A stretch of 64,000 nucleotides of DNA from Rubrivivax sp. (GCA_020248945.1 JADCGQ010000054.1:1-64000); one strand, 5' to 3'; shown: positions 50,271-59,304, counted from the first letter of the stretch. Notes: generated by a model from the sequence alone, not told the origin. Translations and numbers: made by a program.

Positions 50271-51523
50271 CGCTGTCTCGAACCTGTCGTTCAGCCCGTC
50301 TTCAGGCCGCTGGGGTCTCGTTGATCGAGGCCCTGGTCGCGCTGGCAGTCATGAGCTTCGGCATGCTTGGCGTCGTGGGCATGCAGAGCACCATGCGCAC
50401 CGGTGCCGACATCTCGCGTCAGCGGTCCGAGGCCGTGCGCATCGCACAGGAAGAACTGGAGGAACTGCGCAACTACAGCGTGCTGCGAGCCGCGGATGCG
50501 GCGTCGGGACAGCTGGCGTTCGATCAGATCGTCGCCGCCGCCGCCGCCTCTGTCCCGGCCATCAACACCAACACCACCTTCTTCCTCGAGAGGGTGGTGC
50601 CCGCCGCAGCCTCAGCCGCGTCCGGCGCCATGGCGCCTGTGCAGCAGGTGCAGGTGATCGTCTCGTGGGCCGACCGCTCGGCGTCGGCACCCAACCAGCG
50701 CGTGGAACTGAGTTCCGCGATCGCGGGTCTGCCCCCACAGATGTACGGGCTGCACGCGATGCGCACCGACCGCAGCCCGCTCAGGCAGGCCTACGGGCGG
50801 AATGCGGCGATTCCCAGGGTTCACATTTCAGACAACGGGGATGGAACCAGCACTTTCACTCCACCTGGCTTGGGGGGAGTGACTTGGATCTTCAACAATG
50901 CCACTGGATTGATCACCAAGGTCTGCTCGGCGCCGTCCACCCCGACGTGCACGACTGAGGAACGCTGGCTGTTGTCGGGTTTCGTCGCCTTTGCCACGGG
51001 AGGGCCACCGTCCTATGGCGAAGCCGAGATACCCACGGATCCGGTGGTCAGCGGCCTTTCGATGAAGGTCAAGGTCACACTGCCTGTCTCGACGCCAGAT
51101 CAGGCCTGCGCTACCGAGGCAGTGGTGTCAGATCGTCTGGCCTACTACTGTGCACTGCCCACGCAGACGATTGCCGGACAGCGACTGTGGTCCGGCCGCG
51201 TCGAGTTCGCGGTGTCGCCTTCGCCCGGCACATTGTCAACCACACTTGGCGACACCACAGCCAGCAACTTTAAGGTGTGCCGATACAGCCGCGATGGCTA
51301 CAATCTAGTTCCCACGTCGGACGGAGACATTCCAAGCGGCCTGACCATTAACAAGTACAACAGCCGCCACCCTTATTCCTACTACGAAGTCAATGGGCCG
51401 CAGCAGAACAAGAATTTCTTGGTGATCAGCGCGGGTGATGGTACCGACCCGTTCTCTTGCCCTGCTGAAAACCCGGCGACACCCATCGAAAGCAACACGT
51501 GGCGCCACCAGCCGATCAGCTGA
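50267..51523 (+). CDS. pilV: Large PilV-type minor pilin
   Basis: A 418-residue prepilin: AAG-VSLIEALVALAVMSFGML with the PilV extension MRTGADISRQRSEAVRIAQE. Typical PilV is 160-200 residues; this has an additional Cys-containing beta-rich region of about 200 residues, probably surface-exposed. Base composition near the 3' end is lower in GC than in neighbours. It is the last gene of the cluster and its end overlaps the ribD start by 25 nt. No pilY1 follows. Confidence 0.82.
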   Translation: MTLSRTCRSARLQAAGVSLIEALVALAVMSFGMLGVVGMQSTMRTGADISRQRSEAVRIAQEELEELRNYSVLRAADAASGQLAFDQIVAAAAASVPAINTNTTFFLERVVPAAASAASGAMAPVQQVQVIVSWADRSASAPNQRVELSSAIAGLPPQMYGLHAMRTDRSPLRQAYGRNAAIPRVHISDNGDGTSTFTPPGLGGVTWIFNNATGLITKVCSAPSTPTCTTEERWLLSGFVAFATGGPPSYGEAEIPTDPVVSGLSMKVKVTLPVSTPDQACATEAVVSDRLAYYCALPTQTIAGQRLWSGRVEFAVSPSPGTLSTTLGDTTASNFKVCRYSRDGYNLVPTSDGDIPSGLTINKYNSRHPYSYYEVNGPQQNKNFLVISAGDGTDPFSCPAENPATPIESNTWRHQPIS

Positions 51524-52674
51524 CCCACGAACCCTATTGCCGGGGCCTCAGGCCAATCGATCACGAACGACTGCAGCAGGCCCGTCGGCTGGCGGAGGCC
51601 AGCTTCGGGCTGACGGAGCCGAACCCGCGGGTGGGCTGCGTCATCGGGCTGGACGACGGCCCGGTACTCGCCGAAGGCGCCACGCAGCAGGCCGGTGGTC
51701 CGCACGCCGAGGTGATGGCGCTGCGCGATGCGACGGCACGCGGCGCCCGCACCCAAGGTGCCACGGCCTGGGTCACGTTGGAACCCTGTGCCCACCACGG
51801 CCGCACGCCGCCGTGCTGCGACGCACTCGTCGAGGCCGGCATCGCCCGGGTGGTGATCGGGTCGCCCGATCCCTTCCCCCAGGTCAACGGCGCGGGCATC
51901 GCACGACTGCGCGCCGCCGGCGTGCAGGTCGACTTGGCCGATGGCGCCGAGCGCGAGGCCTGCCGCGAACTCAACATCGGCTTCTTCTCCCGGGTGGAGC
52001 GCGGCAGGCCCTGGGTGCGGCTGAAGGTGGCCGCCTCGGTGGATGGCTGCACCGCCTTGCCCGACGGGCGGAGCCAGTGGATTACCGGCGAGGCCGCGCG
52101 CCGCGACGGGCATGCGTGGCGGCGCCGCGCCAGCGCCGTGCTCACCGGCGTGGGCACGGTGCTGGCCGACGACCCCCGCCTGGACGTGCGCCTGGTCGAG
52201 GCGCCGGCCCAGCCCTGGCGCATCGTGCTCGACTCTCACTGGCGCACGCCGCCGGCGGCCCGCCTGCTCGCGCCGCCAGGCCGCGTATTCGTCGTGGGGG
52301 TCGGCCCTGCGGGGGACGCGGGCGCCAGGCTCCGTTCGGCCGGAGCCGAAGTCGTTGAACTGGACCACCCAGCCGGTAGGGTGCCACTGGAGCCCCTGCT
52401 CACGATGCTGGCCGGTCGGGGCGTCAACGAACTGCACGTGGAAGCCGGAGCCACGCTGAATGGCGCGCTGCTGGCCGGTGGTTGGGTCGACGAGTGCCTG
52501 CTGTACGTGGCGCCCAGGTTCCTGGGCGCGGGCCATCCGATTGCCGACTGGCCTGCCCATCCCGGCCCGGCGGCCATGGGCGATCGGCCCTCGTGGCGGT
52601 TCCTCGACAGCACGCCGCTGGGCGATGATCTCAGGCTAAGGCTTCGGCCCGCGAGCGCCACCCCAGCCGCCTGA
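51499..52674 (+). CDS. ribD: Bifunctional riboflavin deaminase/reductase RibD
   Basis: A 391-residue enzyme for the second and third steps of riboflavin synthesis. The N-terminal deaminase has the zinc motif HAEVMAL with PCAHHGRTPPC (His and two Cys ligands, Glu proton shuttle), and NPRVGCVIG. The C-terminal reductase domain carries VRLKVAASVDGCTA, GVGTVLADDPRLDVRL and the ELHVEAGATLNGALL motif. The start is GTG at 51499, inside the end of pilV. It precedes the sorting-tail gene; ribE does not follow as it does in relatives. Confidence 0.93.
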   Translation: MAPPADQLTHEPYCRGLRPIDHERLQQARRLAEASFGLTEPNPRVGCVIGLDDGPVLAEGATQQAGGPHAEVMALRDATARGARTQGATAWVTLEPCAHHGRTPPCCDALVEAGIARVVIGSPDPFPQVNGAGIARLRAAGVQVDLADGAEREACRELNIGFFSRVERGRPWVRLKVAASVDGCTALPDGRSQWITGEAARRDGHAWRRRASAVLTGVGTVLADDPRLDVRLVEAPAQPWRIVLDSHWRTPPAARLLAPPGRVFVVGVGPAGDAGARLRSAGAEVVELDHPAGRVPLEPLLTMLAGRGVNELHVEAGATLNGALLAGGWVDECLLYVAPRFLGAGHPIADWPAHPGPAAMGDRPSWRFLDSTPLGDDLRLRLRPASATPAA

Positions 52675-52802
52675 CGCTGGCCAGCGGGCAAGGCGGCGAC
52701 TGTCGCCCGGCTTTACAGACCCCGACTCCAGGGATGGCGGCAACCGGGCCCTTCGAAGAAAAATCCCAGCGCAGACAATCACTTGGAAGCATCAAGCGGA
52801 GT

Positions 52803-52820
52803 CAGGCACGAAATCTGCTC
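52803..52820 (+). promoter_or_regulatory. Sigma-54 (-24/-12) promoter of the PEP-CTERM gene
   Basis: aggcacgaaatctgct contains GG and GC dinucleotides separated by exactly 10 bases, within a near-consensus GGCACG...TGCT. It lies 56-75 nt upstream of the ATG at 52877, leaving a leader of about 45 nt that ends with ggag seven bases before the start. Exosortase systems with PEP-CTERM cargo are commonly under sigma-54 control through PrsK/PrsR, which supports the call. The other sorting-tail gene (36398) lacks such a site. Confidence 0.6.
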
Positions 52821-52876
52821 ACACAGCTTTCACCAGAGTCCGCAAGGACGCTTCCCCAGAACAGATTGGAGTTCGA

Positions 52877-53665
52877 ATGAAGATCAAGACCATCCTCGCC
52901 GCGACCGCCATCACCGCTTGGTCGGGCATGGCGAGTGCGGGCTTCGTGACTACCTTCGGCCAAACCTCAAACGGTTTGGCGACCTTCCCTCTCACGCTGT
53001 ACCCCGAGGCAGCCGACGCCCGCGATGCGTTTGTCAGCACCAAGACCATCGTCAGCTTCTACGATTTCGAATCGGCCACTGTGGGCGCCACGTCCTTGAA
53101 CAACATTGCTTTCGGCGCAGTCACGGCCAATCTCACCGGAGGCTTGGTCAGGCAGGCTCTCGGGGACGGCACTGACGAGGGCCGGTACAGCGTATCCGGC
53201 AACAGTGGCAGTGCCATCCAAGGCAGCCGGTACTGGGAGGCCACGGCCCCGGATGGGTCTGCCTCGATGTTCACGCTCCAATTCAGCGGCGCCGTCCAGA
53301 GCTTCGGGTTCTTCGGAACCGACATCGGTGACTTCGATGGCACGTTGTCGCTTGTCCTTACCCGGACCGATGGAACCGAGGTGACCGTCAGTCCGGGGAG
53401 CGGTGGTCCTTTCGGTGATCCGATCACCGGCACTGACGCAGACGCCTCCGTACTGTTCTTCGGTGTGTCCGCCACCATTGCCGACGACTACTTTCGTTCC
53501 GTACGGTTCATCACCACTGGCGGATCGGGAGACGACGTTTTCGGCTTCGACATGTTCACCGTCGTCGCAGCCCCTGGCGGCCCGCTGCCGACCCCCCTGC
53601 CCGGCAGCCTAGCCCTCGTCGGTGCCGCCCTGGGTGGCTTGGCCCTGGTGCGCCGCCGCCGCTGA
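52877..53665 (+). CDS. PEP-CTERM-type sorting protein (extracellular matrix candidate)
   Basis: A 262-residue exported protein with a signal peptide (MKIKTILAATAITAWSGMAS, cleavage near ASAG), a beta-rich, Gly/Asp-rich body of unknown function, and the C-terminal sorting signal TPLPGSLALVGAALGGLA, closing with LVRRRR. PLPG in place of VPEP is a known variant. An exosortase would cleave there and release the protein to the surface or exopolysaccharide. It stands between ribD and the ribB hybrid gene, with its own sigma-54 promoter and a terminator, so it is a cassette placed in the riboflavin block. Confidence 0.85.
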   Translation: MKIKTILAATAITAWSGMASAGFVTTFGQTSNGLATFPLTLYPEAADARDAFVSTKTIVSFYDFESATVGATSLNNIAFGAVTANLTGGLVRQALGDGTDEGRYSVSGNSGSAIQGSRYWEATAPDGSASMFTLQFSGAVQSFGFFGTDIGDFDGTLSLVLTRTDGTEVTVSPGSGGPFGDPITGTDADASVLFFGVSATIADDYFRSVRFITTGGSGDDVFGFDMFTVVAAPGGPLPTPLPGSLALVGAALGGLALVRRRR

Positions 53666-53688
53666 CGCCCCGCGTCGCGCCCACCCCG

Positions 53689-53719
53689 ACCACGGCGGCC
53701 TCTGGCCGCCGTGGTGCTT
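53689..53719 (+). terminator. Intrinsic terminator hairpin after the PEP-CTERM gene
   Basis: A perfect 12-bp stem, accacggcggcc with ggccgccgtggt around a tct loop, is followed by gcttt. It insulates the sigma-54-driven gene from ribBA, whose start lies 29 nt further on. The short T-run weakens the call. Confidence 0.65.
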
Positions 53720-53743
53720 TGGGCGCCCCGCCTAGAATCCGCC

Positions 53744-54838
53744 ATGCCCATCGCTCCTGTTCCCGAGCTGGTCGCCGAGCTGGCGGCCGGACGCATGGTG
53801 ATCCTCGTCGACGAGGAAGACCGCGAAAACGAAGGTGATCTCGTGCTCGCCGCCGAGTACGTCACGCCCGAGGCCATCAACTTCATGGCGCGGCACGCGC
53901 GCGGCCTCATTTGCTTGACGCTGACCCGCGAGCGCTGCGAGCGGCTGCAGTTGCCGCCGATGACCACCAAGAACGGCACCCAGCACGGCACCGCCTTCAC
54001 GGTGTCGATCGAGGCGGCCACGGGGGTGACCACCGGCATCAGCGCCGCCGATCGCGCTCGCACCGTGCAGGCCGCGGTGGCCCGCGACGCCAAGCCTTCC
54101 GACCTCGTGCAGCCCGGCCACATCTTCCCGCTGCAGGCGCAGGACGGCGGCGTGCTCATGCGCGCCGGCCACACCGAAGCCGGTTGTGACCTCGCCGGCA
54201 TGGCCGGGCTCTCGCCCGCCGCCGTGATCTGCGAGGTCATGAACGAAGACGGCACGATGGCCCGCTTGCCCGACCTCGAGGTCTTCGCACGCGAGCACGG
54301 CCTGAAGATCGGCACCACTGCCGATCTCATCGGCTACCGCAGCCGCAACGAGACGCTGATCGAGCAGGTCGGTGCCCGGCCCCTGGTCACGCCGCAGGGC
54401 GAGTTCGAATGCCTGGCCTTCCGCGACAAGAGCGGAGGCGTGCACCTGGCGCTGAAGCACGGCCGCTGGCAGCCGTCGGATGAAGTGCTGGTGCGCGTGC
54501 ACGAGCCCTTCACGGCGCTCGATTTGCTCGACGCGCAAGGCGGCAGCCACTCCTGGCCGCTGGGCGAGGCGCTGCGTGCGCTGCAGCGGGCCCCGGCCGG
54601 CGTGGCCGTGCTGCTCAACGCCAGCAGCGACGCGCAAGCCCTGTTGCCGGCGCTGCGCGGCGACAGCCCGCCCGCGCCCGCCAAGCCGCAGATGGACCTG
54701 CGCACCTACGGCGTGGGCGCCCAGATCCTGCGCGAACTCGGCGTGCGCCGCATGCGGCTGCTCGGCAGCCCGCGCCGCATGCCCAGCATGACCGGCTACG
54801 GCCTCGAGATCAGCGGCTTCATCGCCGCCGGAACCTGA
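53744..54838 (+). CDS. ribBA: 3,4-dihydroxy-2-butanone-4-phosphate synthase with degenerate RibA domain (RibBX type)
   Basis: A 364-residue hybrid. Residues 1-205 are an intact RibB (acidic loop VDEEDRENEGDL, TTGISAADRARTV, AGHTEAGCDLA), making the four-carbon precursor of riboflavin from ribulose 5-phosphate. Residues about 210-364 have the GTP cyclohydrolase II shape but lack the zinc cysteines: the region expected to hold C-x10-C-x-C reads VRVHEPFTALDLLDAQG. The RibA half should therefore be inactive as cyclohydrolase, as in RibBX-type proteins known from proteobacteria. A true ribA must be elsewhere. ATG at 53744 follows a terminator. Confidence 0.93.
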   Translation: MPIAPVPELVAELAAGRMVILVDEEDRENEGDLVLAAEYVTPEAINFMARHARGLICLTLTRERCERLQLPPMTTKNGTQHGTAFTVSIEAATGVTTGISAADRARTVQAAVARDAKPSDLVQPGHIFPLQAQDGGVLMRAGHTEAGCDLAGMAGLSPAAVICEVMNEDGTMARLPDLEVFAREHGLKIGTTADLIGYRSRNETLIEQVGARPLVTPQGEFECLAFRDKSGGVHLALKHGRWQPSDEVLVRVHEPFTALDLLDAQGGSHSWPLGEALRALQRAPAGVAVLLNASSDAQALLPALRGDSPPAPAKPQMDLRTYGVGAQILRELGVRRMRLLGSPRRMPSMTGYGLEISGFIAAGT

Positions 54839-54888
54839 CTCCATGACTCCTTCCACCTTTTGCGCCGGCTCCCGCCGGCCCCACGGCC

Positions 54889-55359
54889 ATGCAGGGCGCT
54901 GACAAAGGCCGCGAGGACGGCGCCGCGCTCGTGGGCGAGGGCCTGCGCATCGGCATCGTGCGGGCGCGCTTCAACGACGCCATCACCCGCAAGCTGGCCG
55001 AGGCTTGCCTGGCCGAGCTCGAGCGGCTCGAGGTCGACGACGGCGACATCCGCCACGTCAGCGTGCCCGGCGCGCTGGAGATCCCGGTCGCGCTCAAGGC
55101 CATGGCCGACAGTGGCGACTTCGACGCCCTCATCGCCCTGGGCTGCGTGATCCGCGGCGAGACCTACCACTTCGAGCTGGTGTGCAACGAAAGCGGCGCC
55201 GGCGTCAGCCGCGTCGCGCTCGACCACAGCCTGCCGGTGGCCAACGCCATCCTCACGGTCGAGACGGAAGAGCAGGCCTGGGCGCGCGCCGAAGAAAAGG
55301 GCCGCGACGCCGCCCGCGTGGCGGTGGAGATGGCCAACCTGATGGAAGACCTCTCGTGA
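54889..55359 (+). CDS. ribH: 6,7-dimethyl-8-ribityllumazine synthase
   Basis: A 156-residue enzyme that condenses the RibB product with the pyrimidine intermediate; it assembles as a pentamer or icosahedron. Hallmarks are [51 protein letters not shown] with the catalytic His, and [20 protein letters not shown] at 54889 gives a short extension before the core. The stop overlaps nusB by 4 nt (GTGA). The C-terminal Met/Leu-rich helix is normal. Confidence 0.95.
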   Translation: MQGADKGREDGAALVGEGLRIGIVRARFNDAITRKLAEACLAELERLEVDDGDIRHVSVPGALEIPVALKAMADSGDFDALIALGCVIRGETYHFELVCNESGAGVSRVALDHSLPVANAILTVETEEQAWARAEEKGRDAARVAVEMANLMEDLS

Positions 55360-55871
55360 GCACCGCCGACGCTGCACCCGCTGCCGGCACGCCTCCCACG
55401 GCAGCGGCCCCGGCGGCGCCCGCCCGTCGCGCGCCGCCGAAGTCGGCCCGCCGCCGCTCGCGCGAGTTCGCGTTGCAGGGCCTGTACCAGTGGCTCGTGT
55501 CGGCCGCGCCGGTGGCCGAGGTCGAGGCCCACATCGCGCAGCTCGAGCACTTCGACAAGTGCGACCGCGCCCACTTCGATGCCCTGCTGCACGGCTGCAT
55601 CGAAGAAGCCGCCACGCTCGACGCCGTGCTCGCGCGCCATGTCGACCGCAAGACCTCGCTGCTGTCGCCGGTGGAGCACGCCGCGCTGCTGATCGGCTGC
55701 TTCGAGCTCTCGCGCTGCATCGAGATCCCGTACCGCGTGGCCATCAACGAGGCGGTCGAACTGGCCAAGTCCTTCGGCGGCACCGACGGCCACAAGTACG
55801 TGAACGGCGTGCTCGACAAGTGCGCCGGCCACCTGAGGCCCGACGAGGCCGCCGCCGGCCGCCGGCGATGA
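55356..55871 (+). CDS. nusB: Transcription antitermination factor NusB
   Basis: A 171-residue RNA-binding factor that joins NusE on boxA RNA for rRNA antitermination. The domain starts at about residue 28 ([20 protein letters not shown]) and includes [17 protein letters not shown] and [20 protein letters not shown]. It is preceded by an Ala/Pro-rich extension typical of Burkholderiales. The start is GTG at 55356, overlapping ribH. The stop overlaps the aminotransferase gene by 4 nt. Confidence 0.94.
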   Translation: MSTADAAPAAGTPPTAAAPAAPARRAPPKSARRRSREFALQGLYQWLVSAAPVAEVEAHIAQLEHFDKCDRAHFDALLHGCIEEAATLDAVLARHVDRKTSLLSPVEHAALLIGCFELSRCIEIPYRVAINEAVELAKSFGGTDGHKYVNGVLDKCAGHLRPDEAAAGRRR

Positions 55872-57073
55872 CAGCGCCGCGGCTGGCGGGCCGGCTCGAT
55901 CACATCGAGCCCTTCTACGTGATGGAGCTGGCCAAGGCCGCCAGCCTCGTGGCCGCCTCGCCCGCATGCGACCCCGCCCAGGGCGGCGAGCCGATGGTGT
56001 TCCTGAACATCGGCGAGCCGGATTTCGGCGCGGCACCGGCCGTGCAGGCTGCGGCCATCGCCGCGCTGGCCGAGGGGCGCACGCAGTACACCGATGCCAC
56101 CGGCCTGCCGGCGCTGCGCCAGCGCATCGCGGCCTGGTACGGGCAGCGTTACGGCGTCGAGATCGATCCGCGGCGCATCGTCGTCACGGCGGGCGCCTCG
56201 GCGGCGCTGCAGCTCATCTGCCTGGCCTTGTTCGAGCCCGGCGACGAGGTGCTGATGCCCGACCCGAGCTACCCCTGCAACCGCCACTTCGTCGCCGCCG
56301 CGGGCGCCACGGCGCGGCTGCTGCCGGCATCGCCCGAGGCGCGCTTCCAGCTCGATGCCGCCAGCGTGCGCGCGGCCTGGACGCCGGCCACGCGCGGCGT
56401 GCTGCTGGCCAGCCCGGGCAATCCCACGGGCACCTCCATCGCGCCTGACGAGATGGCCGCCATCGCGCAGGCCGTGGCCGAGCGCGGCGGCGTCACGCTG
56501 GTCGACGAGATCTACCTCGGCCTCAGCTACGACGAGCGCTACGGCCAGACGGCGCTGGCGCTGCAGCAACCCGGCGTGGCCGACAGCCTCGTCAGCATCA
56601 ACAGCTTCAGCAAGTACTTCGGCATGACCGGCTGGCGCCTGGGCTGGCTGGTGCTGCCGCCGGCGCTGGTGGGGCCGGTGGAGCGGCTGGCGCAGAACCT
56701 CTACATCTGCCCCAGCACGCTGGCGCAGCATGCGGCGCTGGCCTGCTTCGAGCCGGAGTCGATGACCGAGTACGAACGGCGCCGCGCCGAGTTCCGCCGC
56801 CGCCGCGACCACGTGGTGCCGGCGCTCGAAGCGCTCGGTCTGCCGGTGCCCGTCGTGCCCGACGGCGCCTTCTACGCCTGGTTCGACTGCTCGCGCCACG
56901 CCAGCAGCAGCTGGGCGTTTTGCCAGCGCCTGATGCAAAGCGCGCACGTGGCGCTCACCCCCGGCCGCGACTTCGGCCCGCATGCCGCCGAGCGCTACGT
57001 GCGGCTGTCGTTCGCCAGCAGCCAGGAGCAGCTCGACACGGCACTGGCCCGGCTGTCGCGCGAGCTGCGCTGA
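55868..57073 (+). CDS. Class I/II pyridoxal-phosphate aminotransferase
   Basis: A 401-residue fold-type I enzyme of the aspartate-aminotransferase family. The cofactor Lys is in [17 protein letters not shown] (about residue 252), the PLP-binding Asp in [13 protein letters not shown], the Asn in [13 protein letters not shown], and the substrate Arg near the end (YVRLSFASS). Substrate is not predictable; the family includes alanine/valine-type transaminases. ATG at 55868 overlaps nusB (ATGA), so it ends the riboflavin transcript. The following 147 nt show no element beyond the next gene's leader. Confidence 0.9.
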   Translation: MTAPRLAGRLDHIEPFYVMELAKAASLVAASPACDPAQGGEPMVFLNIGEPDFGAAPAVQAAAIAALAEGRTQYTDATGLPALRQRIAAWYGQRYGVEIDPRRIVVTAGASAALQLICLALFEPGDEVLMPDPSYPCNRHFVAAAGATARLLPASPEARFQLDAASVRAAWTPATRGVLLASPGNPTGTSIAPDEMAAIAQAVAERGGVTLVDEIYLGLSYDERYGQTALALQQPGVADSLVSINSFSKYFGMTGWRLGWLVLPPALVGPVERLAQNLYICPSTLAQHAALACFEPESMTEYERRRAEFRRRRDHVVPALEALGLPVPVVPDGAFYAWFDCSRHASSSWAFCQRLMQSAHVALTPGRDFGPHAAERYVRLSFASSQEQLDTALARLSRELR

Positions 57074-57220
57074 AGGGCCACCCGGGTTGCCGGGGCCACG
57101 CCCTGGGAACGCCTGCACACAGGCGACACGGTCTGACGCCAATGCAGCGTTGTTTGCCGGGTTTGGCAGCGCTTTTCGGCGGCTGCCGTCCCGGGTGGGC
57201 CGGGTAAGCTTGCAGGCAAC

Positions 57221-58897
57221 GTGGGCTACAACCTGTTCCAGCGGCCGACTGCCGGCCATGCCGACAACGGCGACGACGAATTCGCTTCCACCGTGGCATC
57301 GCTGCCCGCGGAGGGCGAAGGCGCGCAGGCGCCCGACTCACAGCCGACAGGGCTCGACTCGCAGCCGCACGGCGCCGACTCCGGCCTGCTCGACAGCCAG
57401 CCGGCCCCGTCGGAACCCGCCCCCGAGCTGCCGCCCGAGCAACGGCCCACGCTGGCGCACATCGGCCGCTATGCGCTGAAGGGCCCGCTCGGCGAAGGGG
57501 GCCTGGGCCAGGTGCACGAGGCCTGGGACCCGCTGCTATCGCGCCTGGTGGCCGTGAAGACGCTGCAGTTCGAGACCGACCCGCGCGAACGCGTGGCGCT
57601 CGACGGCCTCTTCCTGAACGAGGCGCGCGCGGTGGCCAGCCTGAACCACCCGCACATCGTCACCATCTTCGACGCCGGGCTGTCGGCACACGGCGTCTAC
57701 ATCGCGATGGAGCGCCTGCGCGGCCGCGACCTCCGCCAGGCTCTCACCGCCGGCTGGAAGCCCACGCCCGCGCAGGCGGCGCTGCTGGTGCGCCGCGTGG
57801 CCGACGCGCTGGCCTACGCCCACGCGCGCGGCGTGGTGCACTGCGACATCAAGCCGGCCAACATCTTTCTCGACAAGCGCGACAAGCCCAAGGTGCTGGA
57901 CTTCGGCATCGCGCGCGTGGCGCACGGCCGCTCGAACGCCCACCTCGAGGGCTTCGTGCTCGGCTCGCCGCATTACCTGGCACCCGAGCAGCTGCAGGGC
58001 GGCGAGGTCGATGCGCGCACCGACATCCACGCGCTCGGCGTCGTCTTCTACGAGCTGCTGGCCGGCCGCCGCGCCTTTGCCGGCGACTCGGTGGAGCAGA
58101 TCAGCACCGCCATCCTGACGCTGCACCCGGCCCCGGCCCACGAGGTGCGGCCCGAGGTGCCGAAGGCGCTGTCGGCGATCGCCGCCAAGGCCATGGCGCG
58201 CGAGCCCGGCGATCGCCACCCCAGCGCGCTGGCCCTGGCCCTGGAGCTGCGGCGCTGGCTCGACGCCCAAGAGGCCGCCGGCCCTCAGGCAGCCCCCGCC
58301 CGCGAACGGCGGCGCAGCAGCCCTGCACCGCGCCGACGCGCGCTGCTGTGGGCCGGCTCGGCGCTGGCCGGCGTGGCGCTGCTGGCCGCGGCGGTGGGCG
58401 TGGCGCGCCGGGCTGCGGCGCCCCCACCGCTGCCGGCCGATCTGACGCCGGCGCCCTCGCTTGCTCCCGCGCCGGCACCGCTGGCCACTGCATCGGCGGC
58501 TCCCGTCGCCTCGTCGCGCGATCCCGCTGCGGCCTCGGCCGCTCCGGCGGCCATCGCGCCAGCGCCCGCAGCGGCACCTGCCGCACCCAGGCCGCGTGCC
58601 GTGGCCCCCGCCAAGCCGGCCACGGCGCCCGCGTCCGCCACGGCATCGACCACCAGCGCCGCAGCCGCGGCGCCGGCCGCCGTGGCCACCGGCACGCTGC
58701 AGCTGGCCATCAGCCCCTGGGGCGAGGTCGAGATCGACGGCCGCGCCGTCGGCCTGGCGCCGCCGCTGAACCGGCTGACGCTCAGCGCCGGCGCGCACCA
58801 GGTCGTCGTGCGCAACGCCGACTTCCCGCCGTTCACGACCACCGTGCAGGTCGAAGCCGACGGCGTGGCCGTCGTGCGCCACCGCTTCGTGCCATGA
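57221..58897 (+). CDS. Membrane Ser/Thr protein kinase with C-terminal PEGA-like domain
   Basis: A 558-residue protein. A low-complexity N-terminus (1-75) precedes a Hanks-type kinase (about 82-340): Gly loop GPLGEGGLGQVHEA, AVKTL, the catalytic loop HCDIKPANIF, DFGIAR and GSPHYLAPEQ. The catalytic loop has Cys instead of Arg before Asp (non-RD), suggesting activation-loop-independent control. A membrane helix lies at about 372-392, then a long Ala/Pro linker and a PEGA-type beta domain (GEVEIDGRAVGLAPPLNRL, ending HHVVVRNADFPPF-like). GTG at 57221 is the likely start. It is coupled (ATGA) to a TssQ-like lipoprotein. Confidence 0.9.
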   Translation: MGYNLFQRPTAGHADNGDDEFASTVASLPAEGEGAQAPDSQPTGLDSQPHGADSGLLDSQPAPSEPAPELPPEQRPTLAHIGRYALKGPLGEGGLGQVHEAWDPLLSRLVAVKTLQFETDPRERVALDGLFLNEARAVASLNHPHIVTIFDAGLSAHGVYIAMERLRGRDLRQALTAGWKPTPAQAALLVRRVADALAYAHARGVVHCDIKPANIFLDKRDKPKVLDFGIARVAHGRSNAHLEGFVLGSPHYLAPEQLQGGEVDARTDIHALGVVFYELLAGRRAFAGDSVEQISTAILTLHPAPAHEVRPEVPKALSAIAAKAMAREPGDRHPSALALALELRRWLDAQEAAGPQAAPARERRRSSPAPRRRALLWAGSALAGVALLAAAVGVARRAAAPPPLPADLTPAPSLAPAPAPLATASAAPVASSRDPAAASAAPAAIAPAPAAAPAAPRPRAVAPAKPATAPASATASTTSAAAAAPAAVATGTLQLAISPWGEVEIDGRAVGLAPPLNRLTLSAGAHQVVVRNADFPPFTTTVQVEADGVAVVRHRFVP

Positions 58898-59304
58898 AGG
58901 AGCCAAGGCGCACGCGGGCGCTGCTGCCGGCGCTCATCGGCTGCACGCTGCTGGCGGCTGCCTGTGCCAGCAAGCCGCCAGCGCCGTCGGGCCTGGCGGA
59001 GTTGCTGGAGCGGCCGGCCGAACGCGCGCTGGTCGAGGGCCTGCGCGCCTATGACGAAGGCCAGTACGCGCAAGCCGAGACCGCACTGCAACGTGCGCTG
59101 GCCGCCGGCCTGGCGAGCCCGCGCGACCGCGCCAGTGCGCACAAGCTGCTGGCCTTCATCGCCTGCACCAGCGAGCGCCTCGCAGGCTGCCAGGCCGCCT
59201 TCCGCGCCGCGCGCACGGCCGACCCGGCCTTTGCGCTCAACCGCTCCGAGGCCGGCCATCCGCTGTGGGGCCCGGTGTACCGGCAGGTGCTCGGCACCCC
59301 CTGA
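58894..59304 (+). CDS. TssQ-like tetratricopeptide lipoprotein
   Basis: A 136-residue lipoprotein. The lipobox is LLAAAC with Cys24. The mature part carries a TPR pair (RALVEGLRAYDEGQYAQAE and RDRASAHKLLAFIAC) and the strongly conserved end FRAARTADPAFALNRSEAGH. This resembles TssQ-family lipoproteins that accompany some type VI secretion systems, but no other T6SS gene is in the window. The start overlaps the kinase stop by 4 nt, implying a joint function in the envelope. It may be an orphan pair. Confidence 0.75.
   Translation: MKEPRRTRALLPALIGCTLLAAACASKPPAPSGLAELLERPAERALVEGLRAYDEGQYAQAETALQRALAAGLASPRDRASAHKLLAFIACTSERLAGCQAAFRAARTADPAFALNRSEAGHPLWGPVYRQVLGTP

Noticed and set aside
52675-52876. 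Possible FMN riboswitch in the riboflavin block
   Set aside because: The conserved FMN aptamer sequences are absent. The only regulatory signal seen there is the sigma-54 site of the sorting-tail gene.
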